From: Acinetobacter baumannii
Lineage (GTDB): Bacteria; Pseudomonadota; Gammaproteobacteria; Pseudomonadales; Moraxellaceae
Assembly: GCF_016508585.1 (NCBI RefSeq)
Contig: NZ_JADVOP010000006.1
Coordinates: 1-64,000 of the forward strand
Length of the DNA stretch: 64,000 nt
Direction: 5' to 3'
Shown here piece after piece: positions 25,654-34,100 of the stretch. Position numbers and translations under genes: made by a program. The notes beneath the pieces are model-generated. The model ran no database searches. It saw only the letters and a program-made list of their open reading frames with translations, and had not been told where the DNA came from. The stretch's first letter is position 1. The number at the start of each line of letters is the position of its first letter.

Positions 25654-26198
25654 AATACCTCCAATACCTTGAGTATTGCCGTTAAACGAAGCTGATATTT
25701 GTGCTTGCCGCCATAGATTAATTCACTCTGTAAGGCATCCACGAAACTCATATACATCCGCGCCAAAGTCACATGATCCAATTGATTTTCAGGTAGCTGT
25801 TTCAAAGCATCCATAAAAATTTGCTCTAGATGTTCCATAAACAAATGCATGGGTTCAATCACCTCAGCATAGATATGTTTTGGCGGATTCAGTAAAGCAT
25901 TGACCCAAAACTGTACATCAAAAGATTGGTCAAATCGCTGACCAATGCTACTCAAATATATATTGAATTGTTGAAATACTTCCTCACCACCGGTCAATAT
26001 TTGTCTTGCATAGTTCAATTCATGCTCAACCATAATGGGAATTAAACTTAAATATAAATCATCTTTATTTTTAAAATGTGCATAAATTGATGGCTTTTTT
26101 ATACCGACATCTGTTGCGATTTCGTTCATGGAAGTTGCACTAAACCCTTGCTTTGCAAAGCGTTCCAAGGCAGCTTTTTGAATTTTGAGAGCAGTCAC
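25635..26198 (-). CDS. TetR/AcrR-family regulator
   Basis: A GTG start at 26198 gives 187 residues beginning VTALKIQKAALERFAKQGF, where TetR family alignments begin; AAAGG lies 11 bases upstream. An ATG at 26234 would add 12 hydrophobic residues with no family match. The DNA-binding domain is clear (ATSMNEIATDVGIKKPSIYA, then HFKNKDDLYLSLI), followed by a ligand-binding helical domain. It converges on the MFS exporter gene and probably represses it through the palindrome at 24361-24376. I saw no copy of that palindrome in front of the TetR gene; TTACCGGTAA at 26419-26428 is a different short palindrome. Confidence 0.85.
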   Translation of the reverse strand: MTALKIQKAALERFAKQGFSATSMNEIATDVGIKKPSIYAHFKNKDDLYLSLIPIMVEHELNYARQILTGGEEVFQQFNIYLSSIGQRFDQSFDVQFWVNALLNPPKHIYAEVIEPMHLFMEHLEQIFMDALKQLPENQLDHVTLARMYMSFVDALQSELIYGGKHKYQLRLTAILKVLEVLKNTCK

Positions 26199-26810
26199 GA
26201 AAACAAAAACCTTTATTGCGAATGGCGAAATCATAGCATGTAAATCAAGCCCCCCCCAAATCTACACATAGATGTATTCAAGCCAAAACATTTAGATCAT
26301 CTAAAAATAAAATCACTTCAACACATTGTATTTTTATCAGACATGAGTGTCATGTCCATCTTTTGATGCCTGATCTGAACGATATCAAATCAAAATTAAC
26401 TTTAAAGATGATCTAACCTTACCGGTAAACATAGTAAAAAATTAGTGCCCGTCTTTCCGGGCTGCCAACTTTTTTTCACCAAAGGATAGATGAGAATCTA
26501 TCGCGACTGCGATATTAATAAAAATTAACTTTGATTTCAATATTTCTTCATAACTAAAATTTATAAAAAATCCTGTAGAGGCCGTGTGTAAAATTCGTAT
26601 TCTCTACACCCAACGTTTTGATAATGGATTTAGGCATATGATATACAATCTGATCTTATCGTACTGATTTGTTCCAGCATTTTTTGCGATGTTGCGTATT
26701 GGAGACCAATAATTTATTTTTCGGTTAAGATGGCGCTTTTAGGATTGATGCGACAATTGACTGACTAAAAATTTTAAGCAGTTATCTTTTTCTGAAATCT
26801 TAAATAAAGC
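26199..26810. other. Intergenic region without a convincing gene
   Basis: About 610 bp with no credible reading frame. It holds a run of eight C at about 26250, a 10-bp palindrome TTACCGGTAA (26419-26428), a GCCCG/CGGGC hairpin (26447-26462) followed after 7 nt by seven T, and a GATAGAT/ATCTATC hairpin (26485-26502). The second hairpin-plus-T-run could end a small plus-strand transcript. Confidence 0.45.
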
Positions 26811-27080
26811 TTATGAATTGATTTGCTGATCCACCCAATCCAAAAATTTATTTTTATGATCAATCTCAGGCGCATTGATGATATTGATTATTTTCTTGTT
26901 ACCAAACTGCCCCATAACTTTATCAGGAATTTCAAAAATAAAGTCATCATCTACACCTTGATTCAGCACTTTGAAATACTCAACCACTTTTTCAAAATTA
27001 GTCTTCGTTTTGAAATCAGGTGTAAGCAACAGAAAGTTATAAATCTGTTCTAAAACATATAAATAGTTAATATTTTTCAT
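26811..27080 (-). CDS. Hypothetical protein, 89 residues
   Basis: I do not recognise this protein. It is soluble, helical and acidic in the second half (VDDDFIFEIPDKVMGQFGNK), ending in DWVDQQINS. The frame is intact with a plausible amino-acid composition, but no clear Shine-Dalgarno precedes the ATG. It lies just upstream of nothing obvious and is followed on the same strand by a long gene-poor stretch. It may be a lineage-specific gene. Confidence 0.5.
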   Translation of the reverse strand: MKNINYLYVLEQIYNFLLLTPDFKTKTNFEKVVEYFKVLNQGVDDDFIFEIPDKVMGQFGNKKIINIINAPEIDHKNKFLDWVDQQINS

Positions 27081-27132
27081 AAAAAACCCAATATGTAATA
27101 TTCAATAATTTTTTAGCATCCATTCAAATAGC

Positions 27133-27157
27133 CAATAGAGCCAACTAGACTCTATTG
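27133..27157 (-). terminator. Hairpin after the DUF1328 gene
   Basis: CAATAGAG and CTCTATTG form a perfect 8-bp stem with a 9-nt loop, 17 nt past the stop of the small membrane protein gene. The T-run is poor, so termination is only likely. Confidence 0.5.
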
Positions 27158-27174
27158 AAATTCAAATGTGCACT

Positions 27175-27333
27175 CTACATTTTTCCTCTAGAAATAAAGC
27201 CAACAATGGCGAGGATGACAGCAACAACTAAAAGAATAACTGCAAAATCTTTAGAAAGCCCTGCTACACCACCAAATCCAAGTAAACTTGCCACAAGTGC
27301 AATCACTGCGAAAATTATTGCCCAACGAAACAT
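27175..27333 (-). CDS. DUF1328 (YtjA-like) small membrane protein
   Basis: A 52-residue, almost wholly hydrophobic protein with two membrane segments. It starts [20 protein letters not shown], continues [10 protein letters not shown] and ends GFISRGKM, the standard pattern of the DUF1328/YtjA family. GGAG lies eight bases before the ATG at 27333, better spaced than the ATG at 27339. Family members are small inner-membrane proteins often induced in stress or stationary phase; the function is unknown. It lies alone between hypothetical genes. Confidence 0.85.
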   Translation of the reverse strand: MFRWAIIFAVIALVASLLGFGGVAGLSKDFAVILLVVAVILAIVGFISRGKM

Positions 27334-27457
27334 ATGCATTACTCCATAAATTAATCTTTTACTTTGAAATTAATATTTAAAGAAGTGGAGTGCCAATATC
27401 TGGTTATATCAGCATACAATTCTTTAATACTTTTATATAAAAAATAATTTTCAAAAA

Positions 27458-27802
27458 TTACTTTTTATATAATCTGCTAAAACTAAAAATGTGATCGATC
27501 TCTGTATTTTTCAATTTCGGCATGACGATCTTAATTGAGAATAATACAGCACATGAAATGAATAGCATGATTAGCACTTCAATTGAATAACTAATCATGA
27601 ACAACAGGGTATAAAACCCAAAAAAGAAAGACAGGCTTAAAAATATTTTTTGAAAATAAATGGTAATAAATGCGCCATAAAGTAAAGCTGCTGTAAATAA
27701 ATTTACATATTTATTCATTCCCAATTTATCAAAAATAATAATAAGCAATGAAATAGCGAATATTGAGACAACAAAAATAAATAAATTTTTTAAAATTAAC
27801 AT
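27458..27802 (-). CDS. Hypothetical four-segment membrane protein
   Basis: This 114-residue protein has about four hydrophobic segments and a basic C terminus (FSRLYKK). GAGGG lies six bases before the ATG, so translation is well supported. I do not recognise the family. It follows a strong minus-strand terminator hairpin at 27836-27869, so its own promoter must lie in the 30 bp between them or the hairpin acts as an attenuator in its leader. Confidence 0.65.
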   Translation of the reverse strand: MLILKNLFIFVVSIFAISLLIIIFDKLGMNKYVNLFTAALLYGAFITIYFQKIFLSLSFFFGFYTLLFMISYSIEVLIMLFISCAVLFSIKIVMPKLKNTEIDHIFSFSRLYKK

Positions 27803-27835
27803 TTCATTCCCTCATATTTTAAACCTTAGAAAAAC

Positions 27836-27869
27836 CCCTCCTCCCTAGTAAACCGGCTAAGGAGGAGGG
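27836..27869 (-). terminator. Strong intrinsic terminator or attenuator
   Basis: CCCTCCTCC and GGAGGAGGG pair, with an inner TAG/CTA extension, and on the minus strand the stem is followed by GTTTTTC. No gene ends here. It sits 34 bp before the start of the membrane protein gene at 27458-27802, so it either ends a small RNA transcribed from 27870 upward or attenuates that gene. Confidence 0.65.
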
Positions 27870-28369
27870 CTACCCCAATACACAACAATTTTTATTATGT
27901 CCATTAATTTAATAAATGCTTTTTTTAATTTAAGTGTTAGCGACAAACAGCTTAAATAATTATGCAGCTTTATAATAATGAACACTTGTGGTGTATGTAG
28001 GCAGTATAAATAAATGAAAATCAGACGGTATAATCCATAGCTTACATGATTGTGAGAAATTTCTTACAATTGTATACTTTTTAACCAATTATTTTTAATT
28101 ATATTTTGATATTTTCTTTTACTTTCATATGCTTATTTTTAACAAAACAAATATCCAACCACCTGCTTTAACAAATCACTCAAACAGCAATAAAAAAACG
28201 TTACATTTCATATTTTTTTATAATTTCTACTAATCTATTCGCTTTCATTTCACGAACCCTGTATGGTAATCATCATTACTAATCTTTCTATGTGAAAACA
28301 TAAAGCTTATTAATAAAATTAAAGCGTTAGCACCTAGTTTGAAGTAATTTTTATCGTGGAAACCTTCCA
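27870..28369. other. 500-bp AT-rich intergenic region
   Basis: No reading frame is convincing. The minus strand of the left part could encode a short RNA ending at the hairpin 27836-27869; the right part should hold the promoter for the first BLUF gene, but no clear sigma-70 boxes stand out. Confidence 0.4.
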
Positions 28370-28819
28370 ATGGAATTTGTCAGAGTTTTATATGCAAGTA
28401 AAGCTACGAGTGTTCATCCAGACGTGAAGAACGATCTCATAGAAATCTTGAATTCAGCCGTAGATTTTAATTCTCGTAATGAAATTACAGGCGTTCTTTA
28501 TTATGGACATGGATATTTTGTTCAATGTTTAGAAGGACGTAAAAGTAAAGTAGACGATCTTTTTTACAATCAGATTTTGAAAGACCAACGTCACCAGAAT
28601 TGTGAAATTTTATACTATGAAAAATGTGAGGTTGGATTATTCAAAAACTGGAATATGAAATTTGCTCCTGTCAACAAAAGGCTTGGAGACTTTTTTCTAG
28701 AAAATCATCGTGATGATTTTAATCCCTTTCTGCTTTCGAGTGAGACGATTCCCTCTTTTATTAATCTTTTGGCTGGAGAGTATGATGTTGAACCTTATAA
28801 CTTTGATGCCAATGAGTGA
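28370..28819 (+). CDS. BLUF blue-light sensor protein (first copy)
   Basis: A 149-residue single-domain BLUF flavoprotein that binds FAD. Key residues are visible: Tyr8 in RVLYAS, an Asn in the NSRNEITG segment, Gln52 in GYFVQCLEG, and the Trp/Met region NWNMKF near residue 95. The C-terminal 50 residues form the short helical cap typical of BlsA-type proteins, with no output enzyme, so it signals by protein-protein contact. In Acinetobacter baumannii the related BlsA modulates motility, biofilm and metabolism in blue light. A paralogue follows after 39 bp. Confidence 0.9.
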   Translation: MEFVRVLYASKATSVHPDVKNDLIEILNSAVDFNSRNEITGVLYYGHGYFVQCLEGRKSKVDDLFYNQILKDQRHQNCEILYYEKCEVGLFKNWNMKFAPVNKRLGDFFLENHRDDFNPFLLSSETIPSFINLLAGEYDVEPYNFDANE

Positions 28820-28858
28820 TCGAGTCGTTTATGCCCAAAATGTCTTGAGACAGCGCAT

Positions 28859-29326
28859 ATGTTAATTCGATTGTGTTATGCGAGTACTCGCAATCAATTG
28901 ACTTCTGATTTACTTGAAGATCTCAATGATATCTTAAACACTGCTAGGGAATTCAATACGAGCAATCAAATTTTCGGCGTTTTGTATTATGCCAATAATT
29001 ATTTCTTTCAGTGTCTTGAAGGGGATAAAGCGATCGTTCAAACATTATTTCAGCAGATAAAAAATGACATTCGGCATCACGATATTGTTGAATTCAAAAT
29101 CAAGGAAATTGACAGAATTCACTTTAAGAATTGGTCGATGAAGTATGTTCAGAAGTGTTCGAAAATTGATATATTTTTCAATCAAATGGGATATGAATTG
29201 TTCACTCCAACTGCGCTCAATGAAGCTAATTTAGATAGCTTCTTAAAAGAGCTGCTCAGTGAAAAGCAAACTCGACTACGTAAAAAGGTCGGGTTAAATC
29301 AACGCGGTGTGTCGTCATTTCTCTAA
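28859..29326 (+). CDS. BLUF blue-light sensor protein (second copy)
   Basis: This 155-residue BLUF protein has the FAD-binding residues Tyr8 in RLCYAST, the NTSNQIFGVLYY segment and the Gln in YFFQCLEG, plus NWSMKY. The usual ITG triplet is IFG here. It ends with a basic tail (QTRLRKKVGLN). It lies 39 bp after the first BLUF gene in the same direction, so both may be read together, and ends at a 28-bp palindromic terminator. The two domains differ widely, so this is an old duplication with possibly different partners. Confidence 0.9.
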   Translation: MLIRLCYASTRNQLTSDLLEDLNDILNTAREFNTSNQIFGVLYYANNYFFQCLEGDKAIVQTLFQQIKNDIRHHDIVEFKIKEIDRIHFKNWSMKYVQKCSKIDIFFNQMGYELFTPTALNEANLDSFLKELLSEKQTRLRKKVGLNQRGVSSFL

Positions 29327-29331
29327 ACTTT

Positions 29332-29359
29332 AACTAGACGAACATATGTTCGTCTAGTT
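29332..29359. terminator. Perfect 28-bp palindrome, bidirectional terminator
   Basis: AACTAGACGAACAT is followed immediately by its exact complement ATGTTCGTCTAGTT. It lies between the second BLUF gene and the convergent stress-protein gene. T-rich flanks on both sides fit a terminator serving both genes. Confidence 0.75.
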
Positions 29360-29369
29360 TAGCCATTAT

Positions 29370-29858
29370 TTAAAGCTTTACAGACTGGCTGCTACCAAGT
29401 TGCTCAGTTTCCCCTGTAAGAGAAGCTTTGGCCAGTTTGAATAGGGTCACCAACTTTCCATTCCCTTTCCAATATTGTGCTCCATTACATACGACACGAA
29501 TCAATTGAATGTTGGGATCGTTTTTCCCCTGCTCAAAAAATGCTTCATAGGCTGGTGACCATAATTGCTCAAGGATGTCTGGATCATTTACACACTCTGC
29601 AATAGCATTAATTGATACGTAATCATTATTTGCAATATGGCTATAGCCTAGATTGACCTGCTGACGAACAGGGATATTTTTAACTAATTCAGAATTTTTA
29701 GCACCAATAAACCATACGATACCATTAAAATCAGTATCTTGCGTAGTCATGGGAATAGAATGTAAATGCCCTTCTTCAGTGATAAATGTGACCATTACAA
29801 ATCGAATATCTTTTATTAATGTATTAATCTGTTCATAATCTTGATTTAAATTTTCCAC
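29370..29858 (-). CDS. General stress protein, pyridoxamine-phosphate-oxidase-like
   Basis: This 162-residue protein has the split-barrel flavin-binding fold of general stress protein 26 (Pyrid_ox_like): RFVMVTFITEEGHLHSIPMT, IVWFIGAKNSELVKNI, VNLGYSH and AQYWKGNGKL. The start codon is GTG at 29858 with AGGA eight bases upstream. Proteins of this type bind FMN, FAD or pyridoxal phosphate and are induced under stress. It converges on the BLUF pair. Confidence 0.85.
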   Translation of the reverse strand: MENLNQDYEQINTLIKDIRFVMVTFITEEGHLHSIPMTTQDTDFNGIVWFIGAKNSELVKNIPVRQQVNLGYSHIANNDYVSINAIAECVNDPDILEQLWSPAYEAFFEQGKNDPNIQLIRVVCNGAQYWKGNGKLVTLFKLAKASLTGETEQLGSSQSVKL

Positions 29859-29966
29859 GTTGATATTCCTAAATAAATTTGAACCTTAAATATCCTCCAA
29901 TGCATTAAACAAAACAGTTCCTTTATGTTCACTAAATGTTTTATCATGATGATAAAAGATAATGAT

Positions 29967-30227
29967 TTATGAATAATTTATTTTTTTGTTATTATTAACA
30001 CTCACCACTTTAAAAATAAAATTTTTATAACTAATATATTGACCTATTTTTGCATGATCCAATTGATCCCATAAATCAAAATAAAAAAATTCAGATGTCT
30101 CAGCATAGATCCAAAACCACGTGAATAATTCTTTTCTTTGAATGGAATCGTAAATAGTGTCCTTAACTTTTACGAGCTTGTGTAATTGAAATTTCTCATC
30201 TTGAAGTACGATTTCATAGATACACAA
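29967..30227 (-). CDS. Hypothetical protein, possibly decayed
   Basis: An 86-residue frame rich in aromatic residues (ELFTWFWIYAETSEFFYFDL) that I do not recognise. The first codon would be TTG and no Shine-Dalgarno is clear. In another frame just upstream the minus strand reads LGYSLNYFKFREYAIVYL before a stop, so this may be the frameshifted remainder of a longer gene. Confidence 0.35.
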   Translation of the reverse strand: MCIYEIVLQDEKFQLHKLVKVKDTIYDSIQRKELFTWFWIYAETSEFFYFDLWDQLDHAKIGQYISYKNFIFKVVSVNNNKKINYS

Positions 30228-31550
30228 TAGCGTATTCTCTAAATTTGAAATAATTCAAACTATATCCTAATTCAGATTCAACTTTGTATTCTTATTCTTT
30301 TTAAATATGTAATTTAATTTTTCAATCCCTTTTAAGCTCTGCGTTCAATTACTAAAATCAGCTTTAATCTTAAATTTTTAAATTCTCACTACATTATAAT
30401 CTTAATCAAAAACATCAAGACTCCAAATGAGTCAATGTCTCACTATATGAATCTCAAGTAAAAAAATTAATCTTCAATCCTTTTAATTTTTTTATTTTCA
30501 AGACACCATCCACATGCTTATTTTTTTAAATTATTGTAAAGTCATAATTTAATGAGTGGTTATCCACCTTTTTATAAATTGCCAGTTCATGCTCATGATA
30601 ACCACGTCTCCCTTTAAGCAGCTTGCGTATTTCTGCACTCCGATTTTTTTAAAGAAGACCTAAAGTACTTGGTCTATGTTAATCAAGCTCTATATCTCTC
30701 GCTATTTTCTTCTACAACACATAGAGCAGAAGCATGTCTGTGTTACTTTTAACTATCGCGATCTGATCTATTTTAGGCGCATGTTCACGTTAGGCAATAA
30801 GTTCTGAATTGAACACACCATTTGAAAATTTTCGTTTCAAAACTGTGATTGTTAATCTCCTAACTGTTTTAATCATCGGTTTAGCCGTGTCTTTTTGCAA
30901 TAGCTCATTGAATGCAAATTATAAATTTTCCGTTATTTCAGCCTGTGGTCGCTTAAACACATTTTCTACTTTCTCAATGAAAGTTATGACCTTATTGCAA
31001 GTTGGGAAATTTGCCTATGCCTTTTACTGTTGGAGTCTATATGGTAAAGATTTTACCTTTTAAACCTGTCTGCCTTATGAATTTTGAAGATTCTTCATGA
31101 ATGGATATTGAGTGCCTTTTATATAGAAATGAGTCAACGCTACCAAGCACAACTGTTACATGATTGACTGTTAAAGCGAGCAAAAATATGAAGTTCTGCG
31201 GCACAACTGCCATTCATGATTTTGAAAATCCAGATCCACAACAGAATTTCATTCATTCCATTTTTCGACTGGATTGATCAATCCTAGATACTTCAATTTA
31301 CTTTTAAGCAAATCCAGTATGATCAACTGTTTCACAGTTTAAACCGGAGAGATGTTTTCATTTTAGATGTAAAATGCCAACTGATTTTGATCTTGGTGGG
31401 CACCACAGTGACAAATAATCATGGGCTTTACAGTATACCGTCATGCATAAAAATTATCACAAGCATCTGGCTCTTAAAAACTGAGTCTCCAACCTTGATA
31501 AAATCAAGACAAGAGACCCAAATTTTTAAACGTATTAAACTATCAATAAA
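30228..31550. other. 1.3-kb gene-poor region, possibly decayed sequence
   Basis: No frame here looks like an intact gene. Short plus-strand pieces such as FFKEDLKYLVYVNQALYLS (about 30645-30700) and MKFCGTTAIHDFENPDPQQ (about 31188) have coding-like composition but hit stops quickly, and a TTG-initiated 84-residue frame at 30809-31063 has no family match. I could not identify a parent gene or insertion sequence. Confidence 0.4.
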
Positions 31551-32090
31551 TTATTCGAGTTCTTTTAATATAGCCTGATTAAAAGCAGGAATATCATCAG
31601 GATTACGTGAAGTGATCAATACCCAGCCCCCCGTACTACAGCGATGTACTTGCTCATCCATCCAATTCGCACCCGCATTCTCTAGATCTAAACGTATACT
31701 TTTGTATGAAGTTAAATTTTTGTCTCTTATTCGATCCGCATTGATAAGTGTCCAAGGACCATGACATATTGCGGCAATGGTTTTTCTACTGTCTGTAAAT
31801 GATTGGATAATTTTTATCGCATTTTCATCAATTCTTAATTGATCCGCATTCACCGTTCCACCTGGAATAACCAGTAGATCGTAATCATTCGGGTCCAGTT
31901 TTTCTAAAGTTGCATTAGGTGTATAAGATGCAGATTTTTCCTCATCATGCAGAACGGTCTGCACCTCTTTTAATTCAATTGCAGCATGAATACATTCAAT
32001 TCCTTGACCATTTATAAAGTCTAATGGCTTTTTAAGTTCATCATGCTCTACACCAGAGTTTGAAGTGATAAATAGTACTTTTTTTGACAT
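31551..32090 (-). CDS. DJ-1/PfpI-family protein (YhbO/YraA type)
   Basis: This 179-residue protein has the glutamine-amidotransferase-like fold of the DJ-1/PfpI family. The nucleophile elbow is AAICHGPW with a Cys near residue 106 preceding the His, an acidic residue lies in LVIPGGTVNAD, and the C-terminal signature is TGGWVLITSRNPDDIPAFNQ. Bacterial members act as deglycases or stress chaperones. A weak, degenerate metal site is not evident. It stands alone on the minus strand. Confidence 0.88.
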   Translation of the reverse strand: MSKKVLFITSNSGVEHDELKKPLDFINGQGIECIHAAIELKEVQTVLHDEEKSASYTPNATLEKLDPNDYDLLVIPGGTVNADQLRIDENAIKIIQSFTDSRKTIAAICHGPWTLINADRIRDKNLTSYKSIRLDLENAGANWMDEQVHRCSTGGWVLITSRNPDDIPAFNQAILKELE

Positions 32091-32561
32091 TTCTTACTCC
32101 ACCAATATGTATGTTTTTAAGCTAACAAAAAATTGGCATCTGGGTGTACTCGTTTAGGCACCTTCTTGTTACTTGTTTAGGTGCATTGTTGTAAGATTTG
32201 TTATAACTGTCGATTTAATTCAGCGCTTTTTACACAAATCGCAAAAGCCCGATAAGTCCCGAATCAGCCGAATCTATTAAATTCAGAAAGTTGATTTACC
32301 TTTTTGAAAATTGGGAGTAAAGCGCTGTTTGATGTTGAAAATGGGGGGAATATTTACAAAAACAAGCAATCATAGAGCATACTTGATTGTTTTTTTTAAA
32401 AAATTTACTCATTTCTTTTAAATCAATAAATCGAAATTGAGAGAAGCCCTGATCAGCAATATCCGAAACACAAGCACATTTCGATCTGGAAGAACAGCAG
32501 CTTGCTTTTGACCAAAGATCTTGAAAATGTCTAAGCGGATTTATTCACACCGATACTTTTA
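32091..32561. other. Intergenic region with a terminator-like hairpin
   Basis: About 470 bp without a gene. CAATCA at 32367-32372 and TGATTG at 32384-32389 pair and are followed by eight T on the plus strand; on the minus strand the stem is followed by CTTGTTTTTG, so it may end the acetyltransferase transcript or a small RNA. Confidence 0.45.
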
Positions 32562-33095
32562 TTATAAATCGCGCTCTAACACTTGCCCATGCCATCCCTC
32601 ATCCTGAAAACTCAATGTGGATCGATAACCACAAGATTCATAGAATTTGACTAGATTTCCATTACCCCCCGCATAACAGTCCAGTCGAAGATGATGGATC
32701 CCCTTCTCTTTCGCTAGCTGATCAGCAAAAGCCAATAATTGACGTCCTATTCCTTTATACTGTTGGTCCCGTCTTACGATAAGTAAACGTATATAACATT
32801 CTGGCTGAGCTGCGGATGGAACATAAGACATAGCATCACCCATAACAATTGCTGCACATATTCTACCGCTTTGTGTTTCAACAACCCAGGCATCAGGCAA
32901 GGCAAGTGTTTCTGTGACGCGAGCGATCTGTCTGGCTGAGGTAGACCACGGTTCTACTCCCCATTGTTGGGTATTTCCAATAGAAACCAACCATGCCACA
33001 ACGTCATCAAAGATATCCAACACCTCAGATAAATCCTCAGCCCTTGCTTTACGAAGCACGAAGCTGTGTCTAGCAGTGCTTATTATTTTTTGCAT
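32562..33095 (-). CDS. GNAT-family N-acetyltransferase
   Basis: This 177-residue protein has the GNAT fold with the acetyl-CoA loop RRDQQYKGIGRQLL (Q-x-x-G-x-G/A pattern, near 122-135) and the terminal element LVKFYESCGY. The N-terminal segment FVLRKARAEDLSEVLDIFDD is also typical. The substrate cannot be predicted. It has no obvious operon partners. Confidence 0.85.
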   Translation of the reverse strand: MQKIISTARHSFVLRKARAEDLSEVLDIFDDVVAWLVSIGNTQQWGVEPWSTSARQIARVTETLALPDAWVVETQSGRICAAIVMGDAMSYVPSAAQPECYIRLLIVRRDQQYKGIGRQLLAFADQLAKEKGIHHLRLDCYAGGNGNLVKFYESCGYRSTLSFQDEGWHGQVLERDL

Positions 33096-33205
33096 ATCTC
33101 TTCCAATTTCTTTAATTGAAAATATTTCTTGCTTCTAAACAAGCGATTGCCATATTAGAATGTCGATGGGGATCGCGCCAGCACACCTATTTTTTAGGGT
33201 CTTTT

Positions 33206-33390
33206 TTATTCAGTTAGATAATTTGAAATTTCTATTAAATTTTCATCTGGATCACGAATATATACCGACATAATATTTCCGATATCCGATGATTGGATTG
33301 TCTCAATCAATTCAAAGCCTATATAGGCTATTGCATCTCGACTTAAAATCAACCGACAAACTCCAATAATCCAAAGATCAGTTCTCTTTA
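33206..33390 (-). pseudogene. Remnant of a VOC/glyoxalase-family gene
   Basis: The minus strand reads SVYIRDPDENLIEISNYLTE and then a stop at 33206-33208. This is the characteristic C-terminal strand of vicinal-oxygen-chelate (glyoxalase/bleomycin-resistance) proteins. Upstream of it only about 35 residues remain open (AIAYIGFELIETIQSS preceded by poorly matching sequence), and no start codon or N-terminal metal-binding half is present. It is a 3' fragment of a deleted gene. Confidence 0.7.
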
Positions 33391-33404
33391 CGTGTTTAGC
33401 AAGA

Positions 33405-34100
33405 CTAAGTACAAGTCACACCATCAATACGAGCTGATTTGTTTGCATCTAGGGATATGATCGAAAGCGCCACAGCATCAACAACGCGATTTAAAGCGCT
33501 GTTGGCTGTACTGACAACTTGCTGCATCTGCTTATTGTTGCTTGCTATCGCTTGATTAAAACTCATACGGCATGCCAATTGCTGATTTTGGTTAGAATTT
33601 TGATCCAAAGTAATAGTAGGATCATTGCGTTTCACAATCCAGGCAACAGACACTTCGACTTTCTCATTCGCCTGATTTGTGGAATTAACTATGTCAAAAC
33701 GTGAAAAATCAGTGGCAATACGATAAGAAATTTTTCCCCCAACCATACCGCTATTGTAACGATCAACTGCACCCAGCTTTTGTTGCAGACCCGCAGATAA
33801 ATTATCGCGCAGTTCTGTCCCTAAAGTTGAAGTCCAGCGTTCGTTGTCTAAAATTTGTGATTTTCCCGTAACATCTTGAATCACAATGGGCGCACGGTTG
33901 ATGCGATCAGGCAATCCTACAGGCAAGACCTCAATGACAGTCACCTTTGAGTTGGCTAAGGGAGATACTTGAGCGGTTAAACTATAGTAGTTCGGTACTG
34001 GTGAGCTTGAACATGCCGACAAAAATATTGCAGCGAATAAAACGCCAGTACCTCTTACAATGAAAGCAGTATGGAATAATTTTTTATCTATTTTTTTCAT
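33405..34100 (-). CDS. pqiC: PqiC-like outer-membrane lipoprotein
   Basis: This 231-residue lipoprotein (lipobox LSAC, Cys30) belongs to the ABC-type transport auxiliary lipoprotein family (DUF330). Motifs include NYYSLTAQV and EVLPVGLPDRINRAPIV. In E. coli PqiC forms an outer-membrane ring that docks the PqiB tunnel for lipid transport between the membranes. It overlaps the pqiB gene by 4 nt and is the last gene of the four-gene operon. A Ser-rich linker follows the acylated Cys. Confidence 0.9.
   Translation of the reverse strand: MKKIDKKLFHTAFIVRGTGVLFAAIFLSACSSSPVPNYYSLTAQVSPLANSKVTVIEVLPVGLPDRINRAPIVIQDVTGKSQILDNERWTSTLGTELRDNLSAGLQQKLGAVDRYNSGMVGGKISYRIATDFSRFDIVNSTNQANEKVEVSVAWIVKRNDPTITLDQNSNQNQQLACRMSFNQAIASNNKQMQQVVSTANSALNRVVDAVALSIISLDANKSARIDGVTCT

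Noticed and set aside
26245..26257. Run of eight C as a phase-variable tract
   Set aside because: It lies upstream of the TetR start outside any frame or promoter spacer I could define; a single tract is weak evidence.
30809..31063. 84-residue plus-strand frame with one hydrophobic segment
   Set aside because: TTG start without a Shine-Dalgarno, no family match, and it lies in a zone of apparently decayed sequence.
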